A DNA stretch of 33,007 bases from Anaerocolumna sp. (GCA_029256725.1 JAQSXJ010000110.1:1-33007); one strand, 5' to 3'. Shown: positions 1 through 9,706, counted from the stretch's first letter. Program-made: numbers and translations. The notes: generated by a model not told the origin, from the sequence alone.

Positions 1-21
1 ATAAACAGATACGTTTGCCAT
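1..21 (-). CDS. rplD: 50S ribosomal protein L4, N-terminus only (partial)
   Basis: Only the first seven codons are inside the window, reading MANVSVY, which is the usual start of Firmicutes L4. A GGAGG ribosome-binding site lies just upstream on the minus strand at about 30-36. It follows rplC by 27 bases in the normal S10 operon order (rpsJ, rplC, rplD). L4 binds 23S rRNA in the large subunit and lines the peptide exit tunnel. The call rests on a short match plus gene order. Confidence 0.85.
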
Positions 22-48
22 CTGTGTCGTCCTCCTTTCTCAAAGCTT

Positions 49-681
49 CTAGTTTGCCTTTACGGTATTCTTTAACATTACTAAAGATTTCTTAGGTCCA
101 GGTACAGCACCTTTTACTAAAATAATGTTCTTATCAGCATCAATTCTTACTACTTCCAAATTCTGAACTGTTACTTTTACATGACCCATGTGTCCAGGCA
201 TGTGCTTACCCTTGAATACACGTCCGGGTGTTGTAGCAGCGCCGTTGGATCCGGCATGTCTGTGGAATTTGGAACCGTGAGCCATAGGTCCTCTGGACTG
301 ACCATATCTCTTGATTGCGCCTTGGAATCCCTTACCTTTTGATTTAGCAGTAGCATCAATCTTGTCACCTTCTGCGAAGATGTCAGCTTTGATTTCTTGT
401 CCTACTGTGTAATCAGCAGCATTCTCAAACTTGAACTCTTTAAGATGTTTTTTGTTTGCAACACCTGCTTTTGCAAAGTGTCCTTTTCTAGGCTTGTTTA
501 CTAATACTTCACGGATGTCGCCGTATCCAACCTGAACAGCTGCATATCCGTCATTTTCAACTGTTTTAACCTGTGTTACAACGCAAGGTCCTGCCTGTAA
601 TACAGTAACGGGAATAAGGCTTCCGTTTTCATTGAAAATCTGAGTCATTCCGACTTTTGTAGCTAATATTGCTTTTTTCAT
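49..681 (-). CDS. rplC: 50S ribosomal protein L3
   Basis: L3 binds near the 3' end of 23S rRNA and is an early assembly protein of the large subunit. The protein begins MKKAILATKVGMTQIF, the standard L3 opening, and carries the conserved stretch around GSKFHRHAGSNGA and the GRVFKGKHMPGHMG segment that reaches toward the peptidyl-transferase centre. I place the start at the ATG at 681, giving 210 residues. An in-frame GTG at 690 exists, but it directly abuts the AGGAGG site and leaves no spacing, whereas the ATG sits 8 bases after it. It lies 163 bases downstream of rpsJ and 27 bases upstream of rplD, so it is the second gene of the S10 operon. No anomaly was seen. Confidence 0.97.
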   Translation of the reverse strand: MKKAILATKVGMTQIFNENGSLIPVTVLQAGPCVVTQVKTVENDGYAAVQVGYGDIREVLVNKPRKGHFAKAGVANKKHLKEFKFENAADYTVGQEIKADIFAEGDKIDATAKSKGKGFQGAIKRYGQSRGPMAHGSKFHRHAGSNGAATTPGRVFKGKHMPGHMGHVKVTVQNLEVVRIDADKNIILVKGAVPGPKKSLVMLKNTVKAN

Positions 682-690
682 TTCTTGCAC

Positions 691-844
691 CTCCTGTTTA
701 ATCTACAGCGGATTACACCATGCAACTGCACTAAGTGCAATATACTACGTGCAATCATCCTAGATGGTCTACCTTGGTGCAGGTCCCTGTGAACCCTTCC
801 CTATATATAAACCCTAAAGGATTTTCATTACTTCTGTTGTTTGA
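691..844 (-). other. rpsJ-rplC intergenic segment with small hairpin
   Basis: This 154-base spacer is long for adjacent genes of the S10 operon. On the minus strand it contains a perfect 5-bp stem, TGCAC-TTA-GTGCA, near 728-740, with further TGCA-rich repeats beside it. No T-tract follows, so it does not look like a terminator. It could be an RNA processing or structural element, but nothing in it proves a function. Confidence 0.35.
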
Positions 845-1162
845 TTACTTTGTTTTCATCTTGATGTCGATGTACACACCGGCAGGCATTTCTAATCTAG
901 ATAAAGAATCTACCGTTTTCTGTGTAGGTGTGATGATATCGATTAATCTCTTGTGAGTTCTCTGCTCGAACTGCTCTCTTGAATCCTTGTATTTGTGTAC
1001 CGCTCTAAGAATTGTTACTACTTCCTTCTTAGTAGGTAGGGGTACGGGTCCACTCACCTTTGATCCTGTCTTTTTTACAGTCTCGATGATTTTCGCAGCT
1101 GACTGATCGATTAACTGATGATCATACGCTTTCAATGTAATCCTCATTACTTGACTTGCCAT
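845..1162 (-). CDS. rpsJ: 30S ribosomal protein S10
   Basis: S10 is a small-subunit head protein that also acts as NusE in transcription antitermination. The 105-residue product contains RITLKAYDHQLIDQSA and VSGPVPLPTKK, both diagnostic of S10, and ends in the usual VYIDIKMK segment. The open frame runs 30 codons further upstream, but S10 proteins are about 102-105 residues. The ATG at 1162 has an AAGGAGG site 11 bases upstream, so I start there. It is the first gene of the S10 operon, with a good promoter at 1317-1345. Confidence 0.97.
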   Translation of the reverse strand: MASQVMRITLKAYDHQLIDQSAAKIIETVKKTGSKVSGPVPLPTKKEVVTILRAVHKYKDSREQFEQRTHKRLIDIITPTQKTVDSLSRLEMPAGVYIDIKMKTK

Positions 1163-1316
1163 AAAAAAAGTCGCCTCCTTTTCGCACTTAATAGCAGTAC
1201 GACAAGCGGTGACTGTACACTGGGCCGTGTCATAACTTGACATTCGCTCCACGGAAAACCTACATGTTTATGTAGCAACCTCTCGTTTCTACGCTATCAA
1301 TGTCACAGCAGTACTA

Positions 1317-1345
1317 ATTATACTATAGTAAAATCAATAATGCAA
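1317..1345 (-). promoter_or_regulatory. Sigma-A promoter of the S10 operon
   Basis: On the minus strand, a -35 TTGCAT (1345-1340) and a perfect -10 TATAAT (1322-1317) are separated by 17 bases. Transcription would start near 1310 and give a leader of about 150 nt before rpsJ. The placement upstream of the first S10 operon gene supports it. Confidence 0.8.
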
Positions 1346-1406
1346 GCGATTTTTTTATATTTTTTTTAATTTTCTGAAACAATATAAACAAATATTTTTT
1401 TCCAAT

Positions 1407-1456
1407 AAAAAAGAGTATCTGCAAATAGGGGTGATTTATCCACAGCACTCTTTTTT
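1407..1456 (-). terminator. Intrinsic terminator after the transglutaminase-like gene
   Basis: The arms AAAAAAGAGT (1407-1416) and ACTCTTTTTT (1447-1456) are perfectly complementary and give a T-run on either strand. It lies 50 bases past the stop of the 1506-2315 gene and just upstream of the S10 promoter, so it insulates the two units. Confidence 0.75.
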
Positions 1457-1505
1457 AGATTTATTTTAATAGGAAGAAAGAACAAACATTTTAAATCAAT
1501 AAAAA

Positions 1506-2315
1506 TTAATATTGTCTATCAGATGAATAATGTCCAGCGTCTTTTGCAAGGGCACTGATGCTTTTTGCTGTAGTTCCGGCGTCAAGTGTTGTATCTACTA
1601 TAATCCAGCTTTTCTTATCACTTAAGTATACCTGATTCCAGGAATGATACTCTGTTACATCAGATGATGTTCCCATTAATACTTTAACCGGTACTCCGAT
1701 GCTTCTTAACATAGAAGCGAACAATACAGAATAGTCGTAGCAGATTCCAAGATTCGTTTTAAATATATCATTCACAGATGGAATATAACCGCTTTCTACA
1801 GTACGGGCTTTCTTCGTGTCATACTTAACATTCTTAACTATGTAATTATAAATTTCCAATACCTTCTCTGAATCTGTTTTTGCATTCTCTGTTAGTTTCT
1901 CTGCTTTTACTACAGCCTTCATATTCGGCTGCCAATTAACTACTGCATTACTCTGTAGAAAGATTGATTTACCGTTATCAGACATATATTCTATTGTTTC
2001 TTCAGCTGCTTTACGATATTTATTACCTTCAACATTAAGAAGGATCTCAATTGCATAGCTACCATTACCCAACTGAAGCGGAAGCCTCATTCCATCTTTT
2101 AGATCATATATGTATTGATTGTCTTTTAGAGTTACTCTTACTTTAGCAAGAGTCTTAGCATCTACTTTGTAGTTTACTGTTACGATTCCTTTATCTAACT
2201 CACTTTTATCAAGAAAAGAATCAGCTGCCTGAGCAGTGATGGAATATCCTGCTGCACTTATTAAAAATACTGCTATTAATACAAACAATACACCTTTCTT
2301 TAAAAAATTATACAC
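1506..2315 (-). CDS. Secreted transglutaminase-like cysteine protein
   Basis: This is a 269-residue exported protein. Residues 1-30 form a signal peptide: basic start, hydrophobic core, then AQA before ADS. A Transglut_core fold occupies about residues 140-250. The likely triad is Cys192 (LGICYDYS), His224 (EYHSWNQV) and Asp241 (WIIVDTT). Members of this superfamily act as transglutaminases, proteases or peptide N-glycanases, so the reaction is not settled by sequence. I infer a role on secreted or wall proteins. The start is a GTG at 2315, six bases after GGGGAG; that site is part of a c-di-GMP-I riboswitch (2327-2424), so c-di-GMP should control translation or elongation. It follows the adhesin gene, separated by a terminator. 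The C-terminus ends soon after the Asp motif, which is short but complete-looking. Confidence 0.85.
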   Translation of the reverse strand: MYNFLKKGVLFVLIAVFLISAAGYSITAQAADSFLDKSELDKGIVTVNYKVDAKTLAKVRVTLKDNQYIYDLKDGMRLPLQLGNGSYAIEILLNVEGNKYRKAAEETIEYMSDNGKSIFLQSNAVVNWQPNMKAVVKAEKLTENAKTDSEKVLEIYNYIVKNVKYDTKKARTVESGYIPSVNDIFKTNLGICYDYSVLFASMLRSIGVPVKVLMGTSSDVTEYHSWNQVYLSDKKSWIIVDTTLDAGTTAKSISALAKDAGHYSSDRQY

Positions 2316-2326
2316 AAAAAACTCCC

Positions 2327-2430
2327 CTTTCGGTAACTGGCTACCAGCTTATGCTTTGCATAAGTTAAGGCCCTCTAGCTTTGCGTCACCAGTTTTCACT
2401 GGTTTTGCCTTTGTCGGTGGAAAGCACCGA
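2327..2430 (-). promoter_or_regulatory. c-di-GMP-I (GEMM-I) riboswitch
   Basis: On the minus strand the leader shows the class I aptamer landmarks in order: CACCGACAAAGGCAAA, a P2 hairpin ACCAGT-GAAA-ACTGGT with a GAAA tetraloop (2403-2388), the invariant GACGCAAAGC (2387-2378), GGGCC, a P3 hairpin CTTATGC-TTT-GCATAAG (2364-2348), then GGTAGCCAGTTACCG. P1 can form between CTTTC (2424-2420) and GAAAG (2331-2327). The 3' P1 strand runs into the GGGGAG ribosome-binding site. A competing hairpin, TCGGTG-CTTTC-CACCGA (2430-2414), hides the 5' P1 strand in its loop. The motif is recognised from the published family; the switching direction is not established. Confidence 0.92.
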
Positions 2431-2489
2431 AAATCTATAAGTTTCAAAATAAATATTTTGTAGAAAAATGACGTATATCTTATGACGAC

Positions 2490-2495
2490 ATTATA
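2490..2495 (-). promoter_or_regulatory. Candidate -10 for the riboswitch transcript
   Basis: A TATAAT hexamer on the minus strand lies about 60 bases upstream of the aptamer. A second set is possible just upstream: TAGTCA, 17 bases, TATAAC. No perfect -35 accompanies the first hexamer, so the exact promoter is uncertain. Confidence 0.4.
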
Positions 2496-2601
2496 ACACA
2501 GGCTGTTATAATTTGGTATAGTAAATTTGACTAGATTTACATTTCCTTTACGTATATAGCTATACATGATGTTTTATTAGTCTAACTTTTGAATTTATTA
2601 C

Positions 2602-2655
2602 AAAAAATGCCGCTGATTGAGATAGCTATATTGCATCAATCAGTGGCATTTTTTA
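2602..2655 (-). terminator. Intrinsic terminator after the adhesin
   Basis: A long stem pairs AAAAAATGCC and CTGATTGA on one side with TCAATCAG and GGCATTTTTT on the other, with one mismatch, and a T-run follows on the minus strand. It lies about 35 bases past the adhesin stop. Confidence 0.85.
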
Positions 2656-2690
2656 TTACTATTTAGACTTCTTATTTTATATCTTCTTTT

Positions 2691-5600
2691 TTAATATCTT
2701 CTTTTATCTTCTTTTCTCCTACCGCTTATAAATGCGATACCTCCTGCTGCAATACCGGCTAATGCAACCAGTAATAGACCAATCGGAAACTCCTCTCCGG
2801 TCTTAGGCACTTTAACTCCTGATGCAGTCCCTTCTGTTTCAGTGTCTTTTGGTTCAGAATCTCCTGTGCCACCGCCTCGGGGTATTTCATTTACATCGAT
2901 TTCTATGAGCACTTCCTCTTCCGTTCCGTCCGGATGTTCTATTACTATTGTAAATTCGTCTTTTCCTGTGAAGTCCTTATCCGGTATATAACTCCAATTT
3001 CCATCTTTATCAACGATAGCTGTTCCGTTGTCAGGTTTTTTTGTTATAGACGGTTTGCCTCCATCAGGTATGGGTATTACTCCACCCTTTGGTGTGTTTT
3101 CCGGGGTAATCTCAATAATTGGTTCCCTGGTTGGGGTTGGCTCCGGATTAATCGTAGGGGTTGGAGTCTTGGTAGGCACCGGTGTCACACTTGGTGTTGG
3201 CGTCGGTGTTGGCGTCGGTGTGGGCGTCGGTGTGGGCGTCGGTGTGGGCGTACCTGGCTCTCCGGGTGTAATAATAATAGTAGGACCAGGTGTGTATAGC
3301 TGGTTTTCTACTTCAACTGTAAATACAATACTTGTATTGTCTATAGTTATTGTATCTGTTTTTGTATCTAATATATATCCCTGAGGAGCTTTTGTCTCTT
3401 TCACTATGTAATTTCCAAATTTAAGCCCTGCTAGAACTGCCGTTCCGTCACTTCCGGTCTTAATAGTTTCTATGGTGCCGTCCGGTGCTGTTACTGTGAA
3501 CTCTGCACCTTCCAGTAATTTTGTCTTATCGCTTCTGTCTAATTTACGAATAATTAGAGTCCTAAGAATATCATTTTTTACTGTTACAGATATCTGTAAA
3601 GGAGACCCCACCTTAATTTGTATTTCTGTCTCATTAGCTGCTGGTGTTATATAACCTTCCGGAGCATTAATCTCTATCAGTTTATAATTACCAAGTAACA
3701 GATTAGGAATAACTGCAATACCATCATTGTCTGTTTTAATGTTGTCAGCTACCTTTTTGCCGTCCTTCCATAATTCGAATTCCGCATTTTTTAATACAGT
3801 TGCTTCCTCTTCAGCATCGACCTTTATAACCTTTATGGAACGGTAGACCTCATTGCCAATGGAAGGTAGTATCGTATCATAATCTGTATCATGAGTTATC
3901 TCTATGGGAGTAATCGGATTATCCGGGAGTTTATAACCTTCCGGTGCTTTGGTCTCAACCAGCCTATAGCTGCCGACTTTCAGTCCTGATATTATGATTT
4001 CACCCTTGCTGTCTGTAGTATATGTACCTATAAGTACATTGTCTGCATCATAAAGTTTGAATTCTGCCCCTTTCAAGGTCTTGCCAGGTTCTTCTGAATC
4101 AACTTTAATGATTTTAATTGTCTTGAGAGATGCATTTTTGATAACTTTGGTAACTATATTGTCCAGACTACCGTCAGAGGATAGATCAGCCGCTGAATCA
4201 ATTAGTATAGTAGTTTCAGTATTTTGTGGCAACTGATAACCATCCGGTGCAATTATTTCAACTAATTTGTAAGTGCCATTTACAAGGCCAGGAATCACTA
4301 ATATTCCATTACTGTCGCTGGAATAGGTATCACCGATTTGCTGGTTGGCAGAATCATAGAGTTTAAATACAGCTCCGGATAATTTTTTAGAACTCTCTTC
4401 CTTATCCTCTTTTACTACCTTTAGTGATTTTTTACTTTCATTTTTGATTGTAAATACCAATGGATTCACAGTCTCAGATTTAATTTCTATAATTTCTCTT
4501 GTAACTTCCATATTCCAGTCCGTTAAACAGCAGCTCTCCATTTGTATTGGTTGTTTTTTCATCTATAACAGTTTCTGTACTGTCAGACTCAACCTTTACA
4601 AGTTTGAATTTGGCTCCCTGCAGTTTCTTGCTGCTTTGATCCAAATCGACCTTAACTACCTTGATTCCTTTTTTTGCCTCGTTGATAATGTCTTTTTCTA
4701 TGTTTTTATTTGTGGAGTTAACTGTTATTTCATATTCCGTATTGTTTGAATAATAACCTCCGGGGGCTGTCAGTTCTCTCAAATAGTAGGTTCTGTAAGA
4801 TAGACCCTGATAAACAAGGATACCGTTAGTCGTCTGCTGGCTGCTGCCGCTGATAACAGTCTTTGTACCATTCAGGTAATAATAAAGCTCAAATTCGGCA
4901 TTTGAAGAAGTTATGAGAGCTCCCGTATCCTTATCCCTTTTATTAATGGTTATCTTTCCTTTATTGGTGGTACCTCCGCCTGTACCAAAGGCTGTCTGAG
5001 TAACTGAGAAGCCGGAACCATTATTGGCACTGCTGGTCTTTGAAACTCCTGTCCCTGTTAGTTTCGCGGAATTTTTGATCGCTCCGGTTTGAGCAGTTAC
5101 TACCGTCTTATACTCTATTTCGTACTTGGAAGTTATCGTGCCGTTAAAGATAACCGTTAAGTTCCATTCTCCGGCACTGCTGCCTGCAACACTGATTAAG
5201 GTATATTCACCGGAGGCAGGATCGACGATTTCTCTCGTTCCAGTGTTTATATTAGTGATTTTATATACTTTAAGACTGTCATTTAAATATACATGGCCAC
5301 TGCTTATAACGTCAGTAAATAATGCATTCTGTACTTCCGAAAGACTCTTATTCAGTGCCACTTTCCAGTTAATTTCATCATCAGGGTATACCTTCATATT
5401 AGAATCTACATCTGTTGCCGCTTTCTCAACAAAATTATCGTAATCTGGATAAGAAACCTTCGCTTCATAAGACGCAGATGAGGCACCTTTTGTTACAGTA
5501 GCCTTATTGTTGTAGTTTGCTTTAGAAAGTCCATCTACCTTTGTTGTATACTCAATAACATAAGGATCTTGAGGATTTTTCGTAATGGTAACCTTAAAAC

Positions 5601-8104
5601 CAAGGCCATTCTCATAAGGTTCCAGGATATAGTCAGTATCTTTAATCAGCGCTGTACCATCCTTTACGGTATTTCCCGAAGCATCTAATTTATATTTAGT
5701 TACTACAAAAGAGTCTTCAAGGAGATGTAGTCCGCTGTCATAGGTATCCTCTATTATAATATTACTGCCTTTATCAACCGAGAGATAGTTGGTATATATC
5801 TTCCAGCTTATTTCCCTTTTCTGCCTGTCGAGAGTTCCTTCTTTTTTACCATTATTAAAGGCTGTATCAGACAATCCGTAAGAAGCAGTGTATATATCAT
5901 CTATGGTCTCTTCTTCGGCTTTTCCTGAAAATACTGCCTGGTTTTCATAGGTTTTATCTGTATTTATAATGATATTCGGCGTATTCTGATCGAAGGTGGT
6001 CTTATAATAAATATGATAATCTGCACCCGACCAGACTGTTCCTTTTAATTTCAATATAAAACCGTATTGGTATCCAGTTACCTCATCCGGACCGGTTACA
6101 GGCTCTATGGTATAATCTGTTCCTTCAACCAAAGGTGTCGTACCAGTTCCTTTTTGCAATCTCAGGGTATCTTTAAGGAATACCATTCCGTTTTTGGGGA
6201 AAGTATCTGTTATGGTTAATTCTGTTACATTTCTCTTTACAGGTTTAACCGTAATCTGCCAGCTCATGGTTTTGGCATCATAATTGATACCGTCATAGGT
6301 TATGCTGTCATAGGTTTTACTTCCCAAGGTTCCCTTTATGTATGAATTTACAATAGCCGGAGCTAATGAAACGTTCTTAGCCAATTCTTCTGTAGTTCCG
6401 GGTCCTATTCCGGTTCCAGTACCACTAAGCCATGCTTTGTTATTAAATGCTTTACCATAATAATCTTTATCAACCGTAGTTGTATAGGTTATGGTATATG
6501 CAGATGTGATATCTCCAAGGCTAATGGTAAACTTACCGTCTTCACCAGAATTATATGTGAAAGCAGGTGTTGCTCCTTTTGAATCTTTAACGGTTAAACT
6601 TCCGGCAACCAAGGTTAATCCGTCTGGCAGCTGGTCGTGCACTACAGCCCCTTTAATAGGATGATTAGCATCATTTGCTATGATAGTCCATTTAATTTCC
6701 TTAACATTGTAATTAACTGTCGCCGCTGCTGTCTTCGTCAATAATTCGCTTCTGGTTATATTTACTGAGGTCTCAGATTCTCCTGCAAAAACCCCGCTGT
6801 CAGTCAGAATTGCTTTATTCTTGGCCTGAACTGTAGCATTATTATCTTCCCAGTAATAGTTTTCACCGTAAGCTACGGTAGCGTCGTAGACAATACGATA
6901 AGCTCCTTCTTTTAAGTCACCTAAAGTAATTGGGAACTGAAGATTACTATCTTCATCAAGGTACCTTTATGGTATTATTATTGATTGTCTGGTTATCGGA
7001 TATTACTTCCTGGATGGCCGCTCCGGTAACAATGGATTCTGCTTTATTTACATTGATTTCCCAACGTACTGTTTTGGCATCCGCACCGCTGACTGTTCCG
7101 AATTTCTCGACCATCGCGCTTCGTACAAAGCCATTAATGGTTTTAGACGCACTGTCAAGCTCTGTATCACCGTTATATAATACCGCATTATTTGTATATG
7201 TGGTCTGCGCATAGCTGGTAATCTTAGTTTTGTATATTATTCTGTAAGCTTTATTCTTCAGTTGTCCCAGTGAAATAGAAAAACCATTTGCTTCAATCGC
7301 TGGTGTCGCCGGACTTTCTGCACCGGGAGTCAAATCCCCGTAATACCCTACAGAAAGCGGATATATTTTAACACTATCCGCTACCAGCTGAAGACCTGCC
7401 GGTATGGTATCCTTAAATATTGCATTCTCAATATCTTCAAGGGCAGTGTTCACATCAACAGTCCAAGTAACTTCTTTGGCATTAAGAGCTTCATGGGTCT
7501 CTGTCTTTGTTATAATATTAGTCCCGCTTGCAGGCTTAACCGTCAAGCTGAAATTCAAACTCTCCATATACTCAAACTGAACAAGCTGAGTAGTATCTCC
7601 TTCGAATTTCGTAAGGTCAAACTTTAGCATGATTCCTGCCGTTCCGCTTCTTTCTTCTGCGTATTCTCCACCGGCTTCCAGAACTTCGTTAAATTGCAGT
7701 TTAAGATTTCCTGTATCTTTATCAAAGGTAAAGGTGCCTATCACCGTGCTGCCGTCTGAGGCATATAAATTATCTGTTACAGTTGCAATGGGCTTAAATA
7801 CTTCCGGGATCTTAACCTGGGCATAATCACCGCTTAGCAATTCCTTATCATCAGGAATTCTCCAGTAAAACATCAATCCCACTTCTGTGCTCTCTGTAAT
7901 TTCCAAAGGTTTATCTAGAGGCAGCAAATCCTCAGGATTGGCTGTCTTAGTCATTACCACCTGGGTAAATATATTGCCGAGATCCGGATTATGTTCTGCC
8001 TTTACGCTCCCTAACCCAAACCCTTGAAGCGGTATATTTGATATAAGACTTAAAATCAAGATAACAATTAGAGACTTCTTGATTTTCTGAAACATATTTT
8101 TCAT
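2691..8104 (-). pseudogene. LPXTG-type adhesin with SpaA/Cna-B repeats, frame broken twice
   Basis: A surface protein of about 1,800 residues would be encoded if the frame were intact. It starts at ATG 8104 after AAGGAGG, with a signal peptide (residues 1-36, ending VKA). The N-terminal half holds repeated Ig-like, isopeptide-forming domains marked by 'TWTVDVN'/'WKIYTN' strands. Six SpaA/Cna-B repeats follow (KVVKVD...LKGAEFKLY...APEGY type), then a (TP)n stalk, a cadherin-like domain (WSYIPDKDFTGKDEF), the VPKTGE sorting signal, a membrane segment and a basic tail. Break one is near 6945-6960: removing one base at CCTTGATGAA restores KVPDEDSNLQF across the two frames. Break two is near 4500: the second SpaA repeat jumps from GSYK to REIIEIKSE and lacks the E..AP.GY segment present in its sister repeats, so a deletion of roughly 40 bases is likely. 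No slippery site is visible. It may be a decayed gene or contain assembly errors. Confidence 0.82.
3193..3250 (-). repeat. 12-bp tandem repeat encoding the TP-rich stalk
   Basis: Nearly five copies of GGTGTnGGCGTC (as read on the plus strand) encode the alternating Thr-Pro stalk of the adhesin. The unit is a multiple of three, so copy-number change would alter stalk length without breaking the frame. Confidence 0.85.
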
Positions 8105-8282
8105 TCATTTCCTCCTTATTTCTTTCTGCATTTTACAGTTACATTTTTGGTATATTTTATTTGTTTTTGATCACCTACTTTTTCTTTATGAATTGTTCTC
8201 TTATGTACCTGAAACTTAAATTCTTTACTGCTTCTCATCGAATATGATAAAAGTGTTTTAATCTCCATCTTATGTAAAATTA

Positions 8283-8288
8283 ATTATA
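8283..8288 (-). promoter_or_regulatory. Candidate -10 of the adhesin gene
   Basis: A TATAAT on the minus strand lies about 180 bases upstream of the adhesin ATG. There is no recognisable -35 at 16-18 bases, which would fit a promoter that needs an activator. Confidence 0.4.
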
Positions 8289-8315
8289 ACTTTTCATTCT
8301 GAACAAATTCTAAAC

Positions 8316-8348
8316 AAACAGTAATAGTAATCTATACTATTACTGTTT
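8316..8348. repeat. Perfect 14-bp inverted repeat, possible activator site
   Basis: The arms AAACAGTAATAGTA (8316-8329) and TACTATTACTGTTT (8335-8348) are perfectly complementary around a 5-base loop. No T-run follows on either side, so it is not an ordinary terminator. It ends about 28 bases upstream of the candidate adhesin -10, where an activator would bind. The regulator identity is inferred only from the adjacent response regulator. Confidence 0.6.
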
Positions 8349-8502
8349 ATGGATTGCTATGCCACCTATTTAATGAAAGAACAAAGAATCTGTCTTGGCA
8401 GGCTCTATGATTGATGCACTGTCACTACAAGCTTCCTTAAGTGCGTCATGTGTATCCCGTCCGGTTGGACTTTTATGTAATAGGACATATTTTCCGATTA
8501 CA
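8349..8502. other. Intergenic segment with a second inverted repeat
   Basis: I see no gene here. TTTTATGTAAT (8471-8481) pairs perfectly with ATTACATAAAA (8497-8507), an 11-bp stem partly overlapping the T-run of the neighbouring terminator. The rest is unremarkable. Confidence 0.5.
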
Positions 8503-8543
8503 TAAAAAAAGAGCAAGGTATGTATTTCTACACACTTTGCTCT
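8503..8543 (-). terminator. Intrinsic terminator after the response regulator
   Basis: The minus-strand transcript folds AGAGCAAAGTGTGTA against TACATACCTTGCTCT with one mismatch, followed by a run of T. It lies 45 bases past the response regulator stop. Confidence 0.85.
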
Positions 8544-8587
8544 ACAAAGAATACCTGGATTGGTCCCACTTTATGATATTGGATTAC

Positions 8588-9706
8588 TTAACCTCTTTTT
8601 ATATAATGCTGATATATCTCTATTACTTGCCGCGACGGCATTATTCTTAGTTCTTCACGGACCGTGTTACTATAATGCTCATATGCTTCAATTAATCCTT
8701 TCGTGTTACCGATATCACCATAATAATTAATTAGCAGAATAACAAACCTTTCATTATAAGCATCCATCTGCACCAATTTAAGTAAACACTTTTCAATAAT
8801 TCCGTTCTGTGTTCTTGCTATATTCTTATTCGTATATCTCTGCAGACAATCCAGATAAGTATTTCGTAAATTCTGTTGCTCATAAATACACCAATTATAT
8901 TCATCCTGTTCAAACAGATCACCTTCATATATTGCTAAGAGCTTTTTTATATCCTCGGTGGTGGGGTTTGGGGTTTCAAGCAGTCTCTTTAATTCTTCTA
9001 AATCACTTTTAAAAGGCAGCGTCAATACGTAATGATCATTTATGTATTGTATCCCTTCCTCAAATCCCATCTCTTTCAAGGTCTTTCTTAATTGATAGAC
9101 AGTAGTATGTAAAAGTGCCGCTCCCTTATCAGGTGCAACCTCCGGCCAGAGTTCTTCTAATAGACGATGTTTGTAAACTGGCTGTTCATTATTGAGCCAG
9201 AGGAAACAAAACATTTCTTTCACTTTTTTTGTTCGCCAGCGTATGGCGGTATCTCCATCACCTGCCTGAATTTGAAAAGCCCCCAGAGATCGTATGTATA
9301 TGTCAGTAGTCTGTTCTTCTATGTAAATTTTCTTTATCTCTTTTATTTTCATACTAGCTTCTATTTTCTGAACAGCTTTTTTCAACCGTTCCAGCGTAAC
9401 CGGCTTTAATAAATAGTCTAAGGCATCCACTTCAAAAGCATCTACCGCATATTGGGCATAAGCTGTTACAAATATAACTACCGGCTGTATTTTTTTCTGA
9501 AGCAGTTCATGGGCAAATTGAAGTCCATGCATCCCTCCCATCTCCAGATCAAGAAAAACAGCATCTGCCTCTACCACCGATAACTCTTCTAATGCCTTAA
9601 AGGGATTCGTGTATTTTCCAATTACTTCAACTCCATCTATCTGCATAAGTAATCTTTGCAAAACATCTAAAGCCAGTTCTTCATCATCTACTAATAATAC
9701 TCTCAT
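8588..9706 (-). CDS. Response regulator: REC, winged helix and BTAD domain
   Basis: This is a 372-residue cytoplasmic transcription factor. Residues 1-115 form a receiver domain with the acidic pair D7/D8, phospho-acceptor D53 (FLDLEM), T81 and K101 (LLKP). An OmpR-like winged-helix region follows at about 135-215 (WRTKKVKEMFCFLWL, HTTVYQLRKTL). A helical BTAD repeat domain fills about 220-372, as in SARP-type activators. ATG 9706 is preceded by AGGAG. It begins 51 bases after the hybrid kinase gene and is its likely partner. Downstream on the same strand lies the adhesin, a plausible target. Known relatives combining REC and BTAD are activators; the regulon here is inferred. Confidence 0.88.
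   Translation of the reverse strand: MRVLLVDDEELALDVLQRLLMQIDGVEVIGKYTNPFKALEELSVVEADAVFLDLEMGGMHGLQFAHELLQKKIQPVVIFVTAYAQYAVDAFEVDALDYLLKPVTLERLKKAVQKIEASMKIKEIKKIYIEEQTTDIYIRSLGAFQIQAGDGDTAIRWRTKKVKEMFCFLWLNNEQPVYKHRLLEELWPEVAPDKGAALLHTTVYQLRKTLKEMGFEEGIQYINDHYVLTLPFKSDLEELKRLLETPNPTTEDIKKLLAIYEGDLFEQDEYNWCIYEQQNLRNTYLDCLQRYTNKNIARTQNGIIEKCLLKLVQMDAYNERFVILLINYYGDIGNTKGLIEAYEHYSNTVREELRIMPSRQVIEIYQHYIKRG

Noticed and set aside
735..956. 73-residue plus-strand open frame over the rpsJ end
   Set aside because: It overlaps conserved rpsJ on the other strand and has no site or similarity.
3028..3384. Plus-strand open frame rich in GVGVGV
   Set aside because: It is the antisense reading of the Thr-Pro repeat of the adhesin, with no ribosome-binding site of its own.
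6945..6960. Programmed frameshift in the adhesin
   Set aside because: No slippery heptamer or downstream structure is visible, and the second break in the gene includes missing sequence.
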